From the NCBI RefSeq assembly GCF_011057715.1, contig NZ_LNGH01000007.1:40699-104698 (forward strand): DNA of 64,000 bases. Direction: 5' to 3'. The translations under genes and the position numbers were made by a program. The notes beneath the pieces are model-generated. The model was not told where the DNA came from. It saw only the letters and a list, made by a program, of their open reading frames with translations, and searched no databases. Position 1 is the first letter of the stretch. Every line of letters begins with the position of its first letter. The DNA is from Marinitoga sp. 38H-ov (GTDB lineage: Bacteria > Thermotogota > Thermotogae > Petrotogales > Petrotogaceae). Below are positions 17,576 to 26,016 of this stretch, piece by piece.

Positions 17576-19081
17576 TTTTCTTCTATTTTTCTTAATTAGA
17601 GATTTCATTTTATACATTTTCATATCAGCTATCTGTAAAGTTTTATCAAGATTTTCATTAAATTTAGAAATTCCATAAGCTATGGATAGCGGGATTTCAA
17701 ATTTTTTTAAATCTTCTTGTATTTCAAGAAATTTCAATTTTGCAATTTTAGTACTGCATTTTTTCATAATGACTATAAATTCATCACCGCCATATCTAAT
17801 TAAATAATCATTTATCCTAATATGTTTTTTTACTATACTTGAAACAAAAATTAAAGCTTCATCACCTTTTTCATGCCCAAAATTATCATTTATTTTTTTT
17901 AAATCATTCAAATCAAAAAATACTATAGTATCTTCGTTTGTTAATTTGATGTGATTAAGTAAAAATCTATTATGTGAATTAGTTAATGGATCGCTAAAAG
18001 CTTTATTATAATAATCTTCGATTTTGATATTTGCATTTTTTAATTCTTCAATAATTCTAAATCCTATGAATATTGCGTAAGAAAAAAGACCATATTGAAA
18101 TAAAAATCTATCTCCATTAATGGGATAATAAACTAATAATATATCGTGTAAAATAGTACAAGCTAAAAATGTAAATAAAAAAATATATCTTTCTATATTT
18201 CTATATAAAATAATAAGTAAAAATAAAATTATTGTTGGAATAATTGAAAATTTATTATAATATTCCATTAATGTATAAACATCCTTAGAAAAAATATAAA
18301 AAAGAGATGGGATTAATAATAAAATACCAATGATATAATTAAATAATCTTCTTTTTTTGATACTAGTATTGATAGTTTGAATAAAAAACATAAAACTTGC
18401 TAATAAAAAAACAAAAAATATTTTTTTCATAATTAAATATGTATGTTGATTTCCCAAAGAAATATAATGAAAATCTCTTGAGGATACAAGTAAAAGAATT
18501 AAAGATAAAAGATAGTATAAAAAAACCTTTTTTTCTAATTTTAAAAAAAATAAATAATCTAAAACTAATATTATAGAGAAGAATATAATTCCGCCTAATG
18601 ATGAAATAAAACCATAATTAATAAATTTTAAAATTGAAAATTTATTTAAATCTTTTTCATTGATTAAAACAGGAGTTGTTTTAATTCCGCCTTTATATAA
18701 ATCAAAAATAACTATTTTTAATTCATTTTTTTCTTTTAAGTTATTCCCTAAAAATAATAAATGAGGTTTCAAATAAAGATTAAATAAATGATCTTTCCCA
18801 TAACCTAATTTTTCTATTAGGTTACCATTGAGGTATATTTCTGCATAATTTCCAGATATTTCTGGAAAAATAATATAATTTTTATCATTTTTATTAAAAT
18901 AGGTTATTAAAGTTAGTTCATTACCCTTTAATACTTTTATAATAGGAACTTTTAATTCATTTCCATTTTCATCAATCCATATATTTAATTTTTCACCATC
19001 TAGGTTATTTATTCTATAACTAAATATCCAAAAACATAAAAAAAATAAAAAACTCATGAATAAAAAAATATATCTTTTCAT
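17558..19081 (-). CDS. Membrane diguanylate cyclase with extracytoplasmic sensor
   Basis: Makes the second messenger c-di-GMP. The 507-aa protein has an N-terminal membrane anchor, an extracytoplasmic beta-rich domain of about 130 residues, a block of seven or eight hydrophobic segments (about residues 160-345; 7TMR-DISM-like layout), and a C-terminal GGDEF domain with an intact RYGGDEF active site and the NDNFGHEKGD segment. No RxxD inhibitory site was recognised. An in-frame upstream extension exists, but the ATG at 19081 has an AGGTGAT site. The gene is flanked by the two tRNA cassettes, and its last three residues (KGA) are encoded by the terminator of copy 1. Confidence 0.88.
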   Translation of the reverse strand: MKRYIFLFMSFLFFLCFWIFSYRINNLDGEKLNIWIDENGNELKVPIIKVLKGNELTLITYFNKNDKNYIIFPEISGNYAEIYLNGNLIEKLGYGKDHLFNLYLKPHLLFLGNNLKEKNELKIVIFDLYKGGIKTTPVLINEKDLNKFSILKFINYGFISSLGGIIFFSIILVLDYLFFLKLEKKVFLYYLLSLILLLVSSRDFHYISLGNQHTYLIMKKIFFVFLLASFMFFIQTINTSIKKRRLFNYIIGILLLIPSLFYIFSKDVYTLMEYYNKFSIIPTIILFLLIILYRNIERYIFLFTFLACTILHDILLVYYPINGDRFLFQYGLFSYAIFIGFRIIEELKNANIKIEDYYNKAFSDPLTNSHNRFLLNHIKLTNEDTIVFFDLNDLKKINDNFGHEKGDEALIFVSSIVKKHIRINDYLIRYGGDEFIVIMKKCSTKIAKLKFLEIQEDLKKFEIPLSIAYGISKFNENLDKTLQIADMKMYKMKSLIKKNRRKKIKGA

Positions 19082-19230
19082 ATTATCACCTATAAAATTT
19101 ATTGTTAGTAATATTATAACATTACAATTATTTTTTATCAAGTATAATGTTTAATTATAAAATTTTTTTTGGAAATATTTTATTTAATTAATACCAATAA
19201 ATTCATAAAAAACTTGTAACTAAAAAGGTA

Positions 19231-19259
19231 TTGACAAAAATAATAAAAAGTGATAGAAT
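19231..19259 (+). promoter_or_regulatory. tRNA cassette promoter, copy 2
   Basis: Same TTGACA-17-TAGAAT promoter as copy 1. The single difference between the two repeats lies seven bases downstream of the -10. Confidence 0.88.
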
Positions 19260-19288
19260 AAATCTGGTTGAAATAACCGAAGAAGGTT

Positions 19289-19377
19289 GCCGAGGTGGCG
19301 GAATTGGCAGACGCTGCGGACTTAAAATCCGTTGGGTGGAGACACCCGTGTGGGTTCAAGTCCCACCCTCGGCACCA
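19289..19377 (+). tRNA. tRNA-Leu (anticodon TAA), copy 2
   Basis: Identical to the gene at 17266-17354. Confidence 0.96.
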
Positions 19378-19399
19378 TTTTATTTACTCTACTACGCGG

Positions 19400-19476
<77 letters not shown>

Positions 19477-19486
19477 TTTTTTTTAT

Positions 19487-19563
19487 GGCGGCGTAGCTCA
19501 GTTGGCTAGAGCATGCGGTTCATACCCGCAGTGTCAAGAGTTCGAGTCTCTTCGCCGCCACCA
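19487..19563 (+). tRNA. tRNA-Met (CAT, probably elongator), copy 2
   Basis: Identical to the gene at 17464-17540. Confidence 0.88.
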
Positions 19564-19570
19564 TATTAAA

Positions 19571-19598
19571 AAAAGGAGCTTTACGCTCCTTTTTTATA
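19571..19598. terminator. Terminator of tRNA cassette copy 2
   Basis: Same AAGGAGC-TTTAC-type hairpin as in copy 1, followed by a T-run. The convergent HAD gene ends at its right edge (19594). Confidence 0.87.
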
Positions 19599-20214
19599 GT
19601 ATTTCTTCCCATATATTTTCTTCAGATACATGTATAAAATTAATTCCAGCTTTTATACACTCCCTATCAAAATCTGTATCACCTATCATTAAACAATCCT
19701 CTGGTTTAATATTCAATTTATAAATAATTTCATTAAAATAATTTTCATTAGGTTTGCAATAATGAGAATTTTCCATTGTGGAAATATAAATAAAATCGTT
19801 TGTTTTTAAATTAATAAATTCTATTCTATGTTTTACTGCAATTTCTGGGAAAAGAGGATTTGAAGCAAAAATAAATTTATGATTAGAATATTTTATTTTA
19901 TTTATTAATTTATCATTAGGTTTAATTATACTTTTTAATTTTGGAAATTCAGTGTTATAAAAATCTAAAAATATATTATACCAATACATAGAATCTTTTC
20001 CTGTTTTTTCTTCCATTAAATTCATAAAATATTCTAAATTTGTTATTTTATCATCATCTTTTTTTATTAACTCAATTGTACATTCTAAAACAATATCAAT
20101 AATTTTTTTTTCTAATTTTGAATATTTTAAAAAGCTAGAAAAATAGTATTTTTGAAATTCATCTTCATCATTTTTTATTAATGTACCATCATAATCAAGA
20201 AAAATATAAATAAT
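19594..20214 (-). CDS. HAD-superfamily hydrolase, apparent ATT start
   Basis: Cytosolic phosphatase-like HAD protein. A frame opened at the first ATG (20025) would give 143 aa and lose catalytic motif I. Extending the frame upstream restores it: IYIFLDYDGTL, with both nucleophile-motif aspartates, lies right at the N-terminus, as in typical HADs. The later motifs are FASNP (II) and GDTDFD (IV), with a Lys in KPNEN. The only codons at the proper distance from the GGAGG site (20219-20223) are two consecutive ATT codons (20214 and 20211), giving about 206 aa. No ATG, GTG or TTG is available in frame. The substrate is unknown. It follows arcC after a terminator. Confidence 0.8.
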   Translation of the reverse strand: MIYIFLDYDGTLIKNDEDEFQKYYFSSFLKYSKLEKKIIDIVLECTIELIKKDDDKITNLEYFMNLMEEKTGKDSMYWYNIFLDFYNTEFPKLKSIIKPNDKLINKIKYSNHKFIFASNPLFPEIAVKHRIEFINLKTNDFIYISTMENSHYCKPNENYFNEIIYKLNIKPEDCLMIGDTDFDRECIKAGINFIHVSEENIWEEIL

Positions 20215-20225
20215 ACCACCTCCAA

Positions 20226-20273
20226 ATAAAAAGGTCTGGATTGTGGGGAGAGGGAGAGATTCACAATCCAGAC
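20226..20273 (-). terminator. Terminator after carbamate kinase
   Basis: Minus-strand hairpin with a 12-bp stem GTCTGGATTGTG / CACAATCCAGAC (20262-20273 / 20234-20245) and a pyrimidine-rich loop, followed by a T-run. The ribosome binding site of the HAD gene follows immediately. Confidence 0.88.
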
Positions 20274-20288
20274 AAGGTTTAATTTTTA

Positions 20289-21230
20289 TTATGGTAAAAT
20301 TTTAGTTCCTGTTTTTCCTTCTAAAGCTTCTTTTAATTTTTCCATATCTGTTATTAATGCTGGTTTTCCTGTATCTTTTACAAAAGAAATACATGCTTCA
20401 ACTTTTGGTAACATACTTCCTTTTGCAAAGTGGCCTTCTTCTATATATTTTATAGCTTCATTTACAGTAATTTCATCTAATGCTTTTTGATCTGGTTTAT
20501 TGAAGTTTAAATATACTTTTTCAACAGCTGTTAATATAATAAATTCATCAGCATTTAATTCTTTAGCTAATAAAGCAGATGCTCTATCTTTATCGATAAC
20601 AGCTTCAACGCCTTTTACTTCACCATTTTCGTCAATAATAACTGGTATTCCACCGCCACCACCGGCAATAACAATTACATCATTTTCTACTAAGTCTCTT
20701 ATAGTATTTTTTTCTATAGCATCTAATGGAATTGGTGAAGGAACAACTCTTCTCCATCCTCTACCAGCATCTTCCTTAAAGATCCATCCTTTTTCTTCCA
20801 TCATTTTTTTAGCATCTTCTTCAGTGTAGAAAGGACCTACTGGTTTTGTAGGATTTTTAAATCCAGGATCATCTTTATCAACAACTATTTGAGTTACTAC
20901 AGTAGCAACATCTCTTTCAATTTTTCTTTCTCTTAAAATATTCTTTAATTCTTGTGAAATCATATATCCTAAATAACCTTGAGTCATTGCACCTAAAACA
21001 TCCATTGGAAATGGAGGAATAGTATCCTTTGCAATATCTTGTTGTAAAAGTAAATTTCCAACTTGTGGGCCATTTCCGTGTGTAATAATAATATCATAAT
21101 CCATTTCAATCATGTCTGCTAAATATGATGCTGTTGCTCTAATATTTCTAAACATATTTTCTGCAGTTGGTTTTTCACCAGGTCTATTCATTGCGTTGCC
21201 GCCAATAGCAACTACTGCTAATTTTTTCAT
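20289..21230 (-). CDS. arcC: Carbamate kinase
   Basis: Catalyses carbamoyl phosphate + ADP to ATP, NH3 and CO2, the energy-yielding last step of arginine deiminase or agmatine/ureide breakdown. The 313-aa protein has the family motifs GGNAMNRPGEKPT, THGNGPQVGNLLLQQ, DPGFKNPTKPVGPFY, AGGGGGIPV and FAKGSMLPKVEA. AGGAGGT precedes the ATG. It follows the ornithine carbamoyltransferase gene with a 25-bp gap, so the pair converts citrulline to ornithine and ATP. No arginine deiminase gene lies in this window. Confidence 0.95.
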   Translation of the reverse strand: MKKLAVVAIGGNAMNRPGEKPTAENMFRNIRATASYLADMIEMDYDIIITHGNGPQVGNLLLQQDIAKDTIPPFPMDVLGAMTQGYLGYMISQELKNILRERKIERDVATVVTQIVVDKDDPGFKNPTKPVGPFYTEEDAKKMMEEKGWIFKEDAGRGWRRVVPSPIPLDAIEKNTIRDLVENDVIVIAGGGGGIPVIIDENGEVKGVEAVIDKDRASALLAKELNADEFIILTAVEKVYLNFNKPDQKALDEITVNEAIKYIEEGHFAKGSMLPKVEACISFVKDTGKPALITDMEKLKEALEGKTGTKILP

Positions 21231-21255
21231 ATAAAAACCTCCTTAATCAGATCAA

Positions 21256-22236
21256 TTACAATGTAGCAACCATAATAGCTTTTATAGTATGCATTCTGTT
21301 TTCTGCTTGATCAAATACTTTTGAATGTCTGCTTCTAAATACTTCATCAGTAACTTCTCTAATATCTAATCCTCTTTCTTTTGCTTCTCTTGCAACTACA
21401 GTTTCAAAGTCATGGAATGAAGGTAAACAGTGTAAGAAAATTACATTTGGATTTTCTGTTCTTTTGATTAACTCCATATCTACCCTATATGGAGTTAATA
21501 ATTCTACTCTTTCAGGCATTTTATCTTCTTCACCCATTGATACCCAAACATCTGTGTATATAACATCTGCACCTTTTACTCCATCTAAATCAGATGTATA
21601 TTCAATAACAGCACCAGTTTCTTTTGCTGTTTCTAAAGCTTCGTTCATCATTTCATCTGATGGTTTTAATGATTCAGGTCCAACTGCAACATAGTGCATT
21701 CCTAATTTTGCAGAAATTCTCATTAATGTGTTTGCAACATTATTTCTAGTATCTCCAATAAATACAACTTTCATTTGATTTAATGGTTTATGAATATATT
21801 CCATCATTGTCATTACGTCTGCTAATCCTTGTGTTGGATGTGCTTCATCTGTTAAACCATTCCATACAGGAACTCCTGAATATTTAGCTAAATCTTCAAC
21901 TACTTTTTGTTTAAAACCTCTGTATTCAATTCCGTCATACATTCTACCTAATACTTTTGCTGTATCTTCTATTGATTCTTTTTTACCCATTTGACTATTT
22001 GTTAAGAAAGTTACATGAGCTCCTTCATCTAATGCAGCAACTTCAAATGCTGTTCTTGTTCTAGTAGATGTTTTATCAAAAATTAATACAATGTTTTTGC
22101 CTTTTAATAATTCATTTCTAATACCTGCTCTTTTTTTTGATTTTAAATCAAAAGCTAAATCTAATAAATATTTTATTTCTTCTGGTGTATAATCTTTTAA
22201 TGATAATAAGCTTCTTCCTTTTAAGTTTACTGGCAT
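21256..22236 (-). CDS. Ornithine carbamoyltransferase
   Basis: Interconverts ornithine + carbamoyl phosphate and citrulline. The 326-aa protein has the carbamoyl-phosphate site STRTRT (near residue 57), HPTQ, the ornithine loop DVWVSMGEE, and the substrate Cys motif HCLPSF. GAGGAGGAGAT precedes the ATG. Its partnership with carbamate kinase points to the catabolic direction (arcB rather than argF), but anabolic use cannot be ruled out. A promoter with TTGGAG-17-TATAAT lies about 40 bp upstream. Confidence 0.94.
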   Translation of the reverse strand: MPVNLKGRSLLSLKDYTPEEIKYLLDLAFDLKSKKRAGIRNELLKGKNIVLIFDKTSTRTRTAFEVAALDEGAHVTFLTNSQMGKKESIEDTAKVLGRMYDGIEYRGFKQKVVEDLAKYSGVPVWNGLTDEAHPTQGLADVMTMMEYIHKPLNQMKVVFIGDTRNNVANTLMRISAKLGMHYVAVGPESLKPSDEMMNEALETAKETGAVIEYTSDLDGVKGADVIYTDVWVSMGEEDKMPERVELLTPYRVDMELIKRTENPNVIFLHCLPSFHDFETVVAREAKERGLDIREVTDEVFRSRHSKVFDQAENRMHTIKAIMVATL

Positions 22237-22278
22237 ATTATCTCCTCCTCAATATTATAAGATTCTATCGACGTTCAT

Positions 22279-22307
22279 ATTATACATTTTTTTTTAGTAT
22301 TCTCCAA
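22279..22307 (-). promoter_or_regulatory. Promoter of the arcB-arcC transcript
   Basis: On the minus strand TTGGAG (22302-22307), 17 bp and TATAAT (22279-22284) precede the carbamoyltransferase gene. Confidence 0.72.
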
Positions 22308-22370
22308 ACAAAAAAAAAATAAAAAAATCAGATAATATGAAGAAAATTTCATAATTATTCCTAGTTATTA

Positions 22371-22410
22371 TGAGTATGCGTAAGTATAAATGAGTATGCT
22401 TGAGTATGCT
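22371..22410. repeat. Four tandem 10-bp repeats (TGAGTATGCT type) before the lipoprotein gene
   Basis: Units at 22371, 22381, 22391 and 22401 read TGAGTATGCG, TAAGTATAAA, TGAGTATGCT and TGAGTATGCT. They are in exact 10-bp register, close to one DNA turn, and end ten bases before a TATAAT at 22420-22425. The arrangement looks like a multi-site regulator target that covers the -35 region. Confidence 0.75.
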
Positions 22411-22419
22411 TATTTATGA

Positions 22420-22425
22420 TATAAT
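22420..22425 (+). promoter_or_regulatory. -10 element of the lipoprotein-ribokinase transcript
   Basis: A perfect TATAAT lies 16 bases before the ATG. The matching -35 position (22397-22402) falls inside the tandem repeats and is weak, which suggests activation through those repeats. Confidence 0.5.
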
Positions 22426-22441
22426 TAAATGAGGTGATAAA

Positions 22442-23497
22442 ATGAGAAAGATATATGTTTATATAATAATATTATTATTAATTATTTTAAATTCATCGTG
22501 TTTAAAAAATATTCCAAAAGTTGAAGATACAAATTTTTCTGATTTAACTAATACTCAAAAAGAATTATTAATTAGAGTTATAGCTACTGGATATAATAGA
22601 GGTGGGAATAAGACTTTTGAAGAATTATTAAAATATGCAAATGAAAATGGTTATATATATGATGATAATGTCTTAGAATTTTATAAATATTTTGTTGGAG
22701 AAATTAATAATACAACAAAAACAAAAAGTTTATCAGATGATCCACATTATAATCCAAAAATAAAAAATTATATATTAAACATTATTAATGACCAATTTAA
22801 AAATAATTCACCAAATGTTTTTGATAATTATGATGAAATAATTCCCACAAATTCTTCAAAAAAATATCCAGAATTAAATCCAAATATAATAACCTCATTT
22901 GAAAAAAGGGAATTTTTGGTAAATAGACTATATAATAAAATAAAAGAATATTATAATACATCTTCAACATTTAAATCCTGGTTTGAATATTTTTATCCAA
23001 ATGAAAATTTGACAGATATAGAAATTAAAAAATATTCTGAATATCTAGTAGATGTTGCATATACATATACTAATTCAAATATTGAATTAAATAGATTACA
23101 TAACACATCATCAGAATTATATCCTTCATTAATTAAGTTAAATCATATACCAGTTGAATTAATATTAGCTATTATAATGCAAGAGTCGAGATTTTTTCCA
23201 GGGTCATTCAGAGCTGAAATCGATAATAATAATATATATGCATTATCTTTTGGGCTTACTCATACATTAATAGATGCGGATTTTTTGGGGATAGCAAGTA
23301 CAGATAATACAATAGGTGATGGAAATAAAGGTGAGAGAAATTTTGATTTAATTTCATATTTTTATTTAGGAAATAATAGAAATGAAGAAACGTATTTTTC
23401 TGATTGGGATTTAGTTACAATTAGGGGTTCAATGTTATATGCTTTAATATATTTAGATATGCTATATCAAAAATATATAACGGAGGTTATAAAATGA
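22442..23497 (+). CDS. Lipoprotein with lytic-transglycosylase-like C-terminal region
   Basis: A 351-aa exported protein. The signal peptide ends in a lipobox (LNSSC, Cys near residue 20), so it should be lipid-anchored. The middle is polar. The last 130 residues contain [16 protein letters not shown] and, after a gap, ALSFGLTH, resembling the catalytic-Glu helix (xxQES) and following SxGLxQ segment of SLT-type transglycosylases. A cell-wall role is therefore suggested, though the second motif is atypical. GAGGTGAT precedes the ATG. The gene overlaps the ribokinase gene by 4 bp. No confident family assignment. Confidence 0.6.
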   Translation: MRKIYVYIIILLLIILNSSCLKNIPKVEDTNFSDLTNTQKELLIRVIATGYNRGGNKTFEELLKYANENGYIYDDNVLEFYKYFVGEINNTTKTKSLSDDPHYNPKIKNYILNIINDQFKNNSPNVFDNYDEIIPTNSSKKYPELNPNIITSFEKREFLVNRLYNKIKEYYNTSSTFKSWFEYFYPNENLTDIEIKKYSEYLVDVAYTYTNSNIELNRLHNTSSELYPSLIKLNHIPVELILAIIMQESRFFPGSFRAEIDNNNIYALSFGLTHTLIDADFLGIASTDNTIGDGNKGERNFDLISYFYLGNNRNEETYFSDWDLVTIRGSMLYALIYLDMLYQKYITEVIK

Positions 23498-24414
23498 TAG
23501 CAGTAATAGGAAGTTCCAATATGGACATAGTTTTAACTGTTGAGAAATTTACAAATCCAGGTGAAACACAAAAGGCTATTTCTTTAGAATATTTTCCTGG
23601 AGGAAAAGGTGCGAATCAAGCGGTAACTGCAGCTAAATTATCTAAAAATAAGGTATATTTTTTTACAGCATTAGGAAATGATGAATTTGGGAAAAAATTA
23701 GCAAATAATTTTGATAATAATAATATAATAGGATATATATATACTGATTTACCTACGGGTAGAGCATATATTGAAGTAACAAAAAGAGGTGAGAATAGAA
23801 TAATAATATATGAAGGAGCAAATAGTTTTATAATCCCAGAAATAGTAGAGAAAAAAATTAATATATTAAATGAATATAAATATTTTTTATTACAAAATGA
23901 AATACCATATGAAACAACATTATATATTGCAAGAACCTTTAGTAAAAGAAATAAAATAATTATTTTTGATCCAGCTCCAGCACAAAATATAGAAAAGGAA
24001 ATTTTTCAATACATAGACTATTTTACGCCAAATGAAGAAGAGTTTAAATATCTATCTTTGAAATTTTTCAATTTAAATCCAGAGGAAAATTTAAAAGAAG
24101 TATTAAGAAATTTCTTTAAATTAGGTGTTAAAAATATTATATTAAAACAAGGCGGAAAGGATATAATATTATACAATGCTAATTCAATCTTAAAAATACC
24201 AGTATTTAAAATAGATGATGTTGTAGACACAACAGCAGCAGGTGATGTTTTTAATGGAGCGTTAGCTGTAGCTTTGTCGGAAAAAAAAGATATAAAAGAA
24301 TCAATAATTTTTGCTTCAGCTGCAGCAGGTTTATCTGTAACTAAAAAAGGAGCTCAATCTTCAATACCAAATAGAGAGGAAGTTGAGCAGTTTATAAAAT
24401 TAAACATTAAGTAA
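23494..24414 (+). CDS. rbsK: Ribokinase (PfkB family)
   Basis: Phosphorylates ribose to ribose 5-phosphate in the cytosol. The 306-aa protein has the N-terminal GSSNMDIVL, the PfkB signature [14 protein letters not shown], the P-x-x-x-E region FTPNEEEF and the catalytic [14 protein letters not shown], in ribokinase order; the family also contains kinases for other sugars and nucleosides. It is translationally coupled to the lipoprotein gene by an ATGA overlap and has GGAGGT upstream. A terminator follows. Confidence 0.88.
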   Translation: MIAVIGSSNMDIVLTVEKFTNPGETQKAISLEYFPGGKGANQAVTAAKLSKNKVYFFTALGNDEFGKKLANNFDNNNIIGYIYTDLPTGRAYIEVTKRGENRIIIYEGANSFIIPEIVEKKINILNEYKYFLLQNEIPYETTLYIARTFSKRNKIIIFDPAPAQNIEKEIFQYIDYFTPNEEEFKYLSLKFFNLNPEENLKEVLRNFFKLGVKNIILKQGGKDIILYNANSILKIPVFKIDDVVDTTAAGDVFNGALAVALSEKKDIKESIIFASAAAGLSVTKKGAQSSIPNREEVEQFIKLNIK

Positions 24415-24437
24415 AGAAATTAATATGATTTAATTAA

Positions 24438-24466
24438 TAAATCCCCTATGTGGGGATTTATTTTTA
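24438..24466 (+). terminator. Terminator after ribokinase
   Basis: A 9-bp stem TAAATCCCC / GGGGATTTA (24438-24446 / 24452-24460) with a TATGT loop is followed by TTTTT. Confidence 0.9.
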
Positions 24467-24674
24467 ATATAGAGTATTAATTATAAATATTTAAATAATA
24501 AAATATTAATAAAGAAATAATAAATAGTATAGTCAAAAATAAATAAAAATAATAATGTTAATTAATTATATTTGTATATAATTGTTCTTATGTTGAGAAT
24601 AATAACACATGAAATATTTTTCATAATGAAAATAATAGTATATAATAAGGTGGTTTCTTAAGAGGGGGTGTATT

Positions 24675-26015
24675 ATGTTAGAAATTTTAGAAAAATTAAT
24701 ATTGAATAAGAAGAGTGAATTTTTTCACGATTTAAAAGAGATTATAGATATTCCTAGTGTTAATGAAGATTCTTTGGATTATCCATTTGGTGAAAATATT
24801 GATAAGGTTTTGAAAAAAACTCTATCAATATGTGAAAGATTAGGGTTTAAAACTTACTATAATAAATATTATGGTTATGCAGAAATTGGAAATGGTGAAG
24901 ATTTAATTGGTATTTTAGGCCATTTAGATGTTGTACCAGCTGGAAATTTAGATGACTGGGAAAATAATCCATTTGATATGACAATAAAAGATGAATATGT
25001 ATATGGACGTGGGGTTCAAGATGATAAGGGGCCATTATTAGCATCAATATATGCAATAAAAATATTAGACGAATTAGGGTATAAATTCAATAAAAGAATA
25101 AGAATAATTTTTGGAACAGATGAAGAATTGTTATGGAGAGGAATTCAAAAATATAAAGAAAATGAAGAAATTCCTTATATATCTTTTACACCAGATTCTA
25201 AATTTCCTTTAGTTTATGCAGAAAAAGGATTATTACAATTAAAAATATATTCAGAAGAAAAAAGCGATATAAAAATAGTTGGTGGAAATGCATTAAATTC
25301 TGTACCTGATAAGATTGAATATGATAAAGATATAGATAAATTGAAAGAAGAAATGAACAAATTAGGGTATGAATATTTAATAAAAGACAAAAAAATAATA
25401 GTTTTAGGAAAGTCTGCTCATGCAAAAGATACAGAAAAAGGTATAAATGCAATAGAAAGATTATTAATAGCCTTAAAAAATATAGGGTATAGCAGCAATT
25501 TGATAAATTTTATTGTTAATGAAATTGGAGAAGATCCATATGCTAGAAAAATATTTGGAGAATGTAAAGATGATGATTCAGGGTATTTAAAATTTAATAT
25601 AGGGAAAATAAATATTGATAGTGATTATCAAGAAATTGGAGTGGATATTAGAATACCGGTTACTGTAAAAAAGGATTATGTAATAGAGAAAATAAAAGAA
25701 AAAATAAACCAATATAACATTAAATGTGAAGAAATAGATTGGCTTCAACCTGTTTATTTTTCTAAAGAACATTTTTTATACAAAATATTATTAGAAACTT
25801 ATCGAGAGGAAACAAAAGATTTTGAATCAGAACCAATATCATCTGGTGGTGCAACATATGCAAGGGCATTAGATAATTGTATTGCATTTGGAGCAACTTT
25901 TCCAAATGGAATATCAACAGAACATAAACCTAATGAGAGAGTAAAAATAGAGGATTTAATAAATAGTATTAAAATATATGCCAAAGCTATATATAAATTA
26001 TGTGAGGAGGTTTAG
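24675..26015 (+). CDS. PepV/Sapep-type M20 dipeptidase
   Basis: Metal-dependent peptidase of the M20 family, about 446 aa, cytosolic. The metal-site motifs are visible: GHLDVVPAG (metal His plus catalytic Asp), GRGVQDDKGP (bridging Asp), GTDEELLWRG (catalytic Glu pair region) and a C-terminal STEHKPNE (metal His). The intervening lid domain is present. Length and the WxxxPF segment fit PepV-like dipeptidases. AGAGGGGGTG precedes the ATG. It is followed at 1 bp by a YfcC-type carrier, suggesting uptake or exchange of the amino acids or peptides it processes. Confidence 0.88.
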   Translation: MLEILEKLILNKKSEFFHDLKEIIDIPSVNEDSLDYPFGENIDKVLKKTLSICERLGFKTYYNKYYGYAEIGNGEDLIGILGHLDVVPAGNLDDWENNPFDMTIKDEYVYGRGVQDDKGPLLASIYAIKILDELGYKFNKRIRIIFGTDEELLWRGIQKYKENEEIPYISFTPDSKFPLVYAEKGLLQLKIYSEEKSDIKIVGGNALNSVPDKIEYDKDIDKLKEEMNKLGYEYLIKDKKIIVLGKSAHAKDTEKGINAIERLLIALKNIGYSSNLINFIVNEIGEDPYARKIFGECKDDDSGYLKFNIGKINIDSDYQEIGVDIRIPVTVKKDYVIEKIKEKINQYNIKCEEIDWLQPVYFSKEHFLYKILLETYREETKDFESEPISSGGATYARALDNCIAFGATFPNGISTEHKPNERVKIEDLINSIKIYAKAIYKLCEEV

Positions 26016-26016
26016 G

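Noticed and set aside
22371..22410. Short regular repeats considered as a CRISPR remnant
   Set aside because: Units are 10 bp with no spacers and no cas genes; they fit a regulator binding array.
24467..24674. Possible riboswitch or T-box leader upstream of the dipeptidase gene
   Set aside because: The stretch is AT-rich with no conserved leader motif or terminator/antiterminator pair that I can see.
24847..25452. Minus-strand open frames opposite the dipeptidase gene
   Set aside because: His/Leu/Tyr-rich shadow translations of the AT-rich coding strand, without ribosome binding sites.
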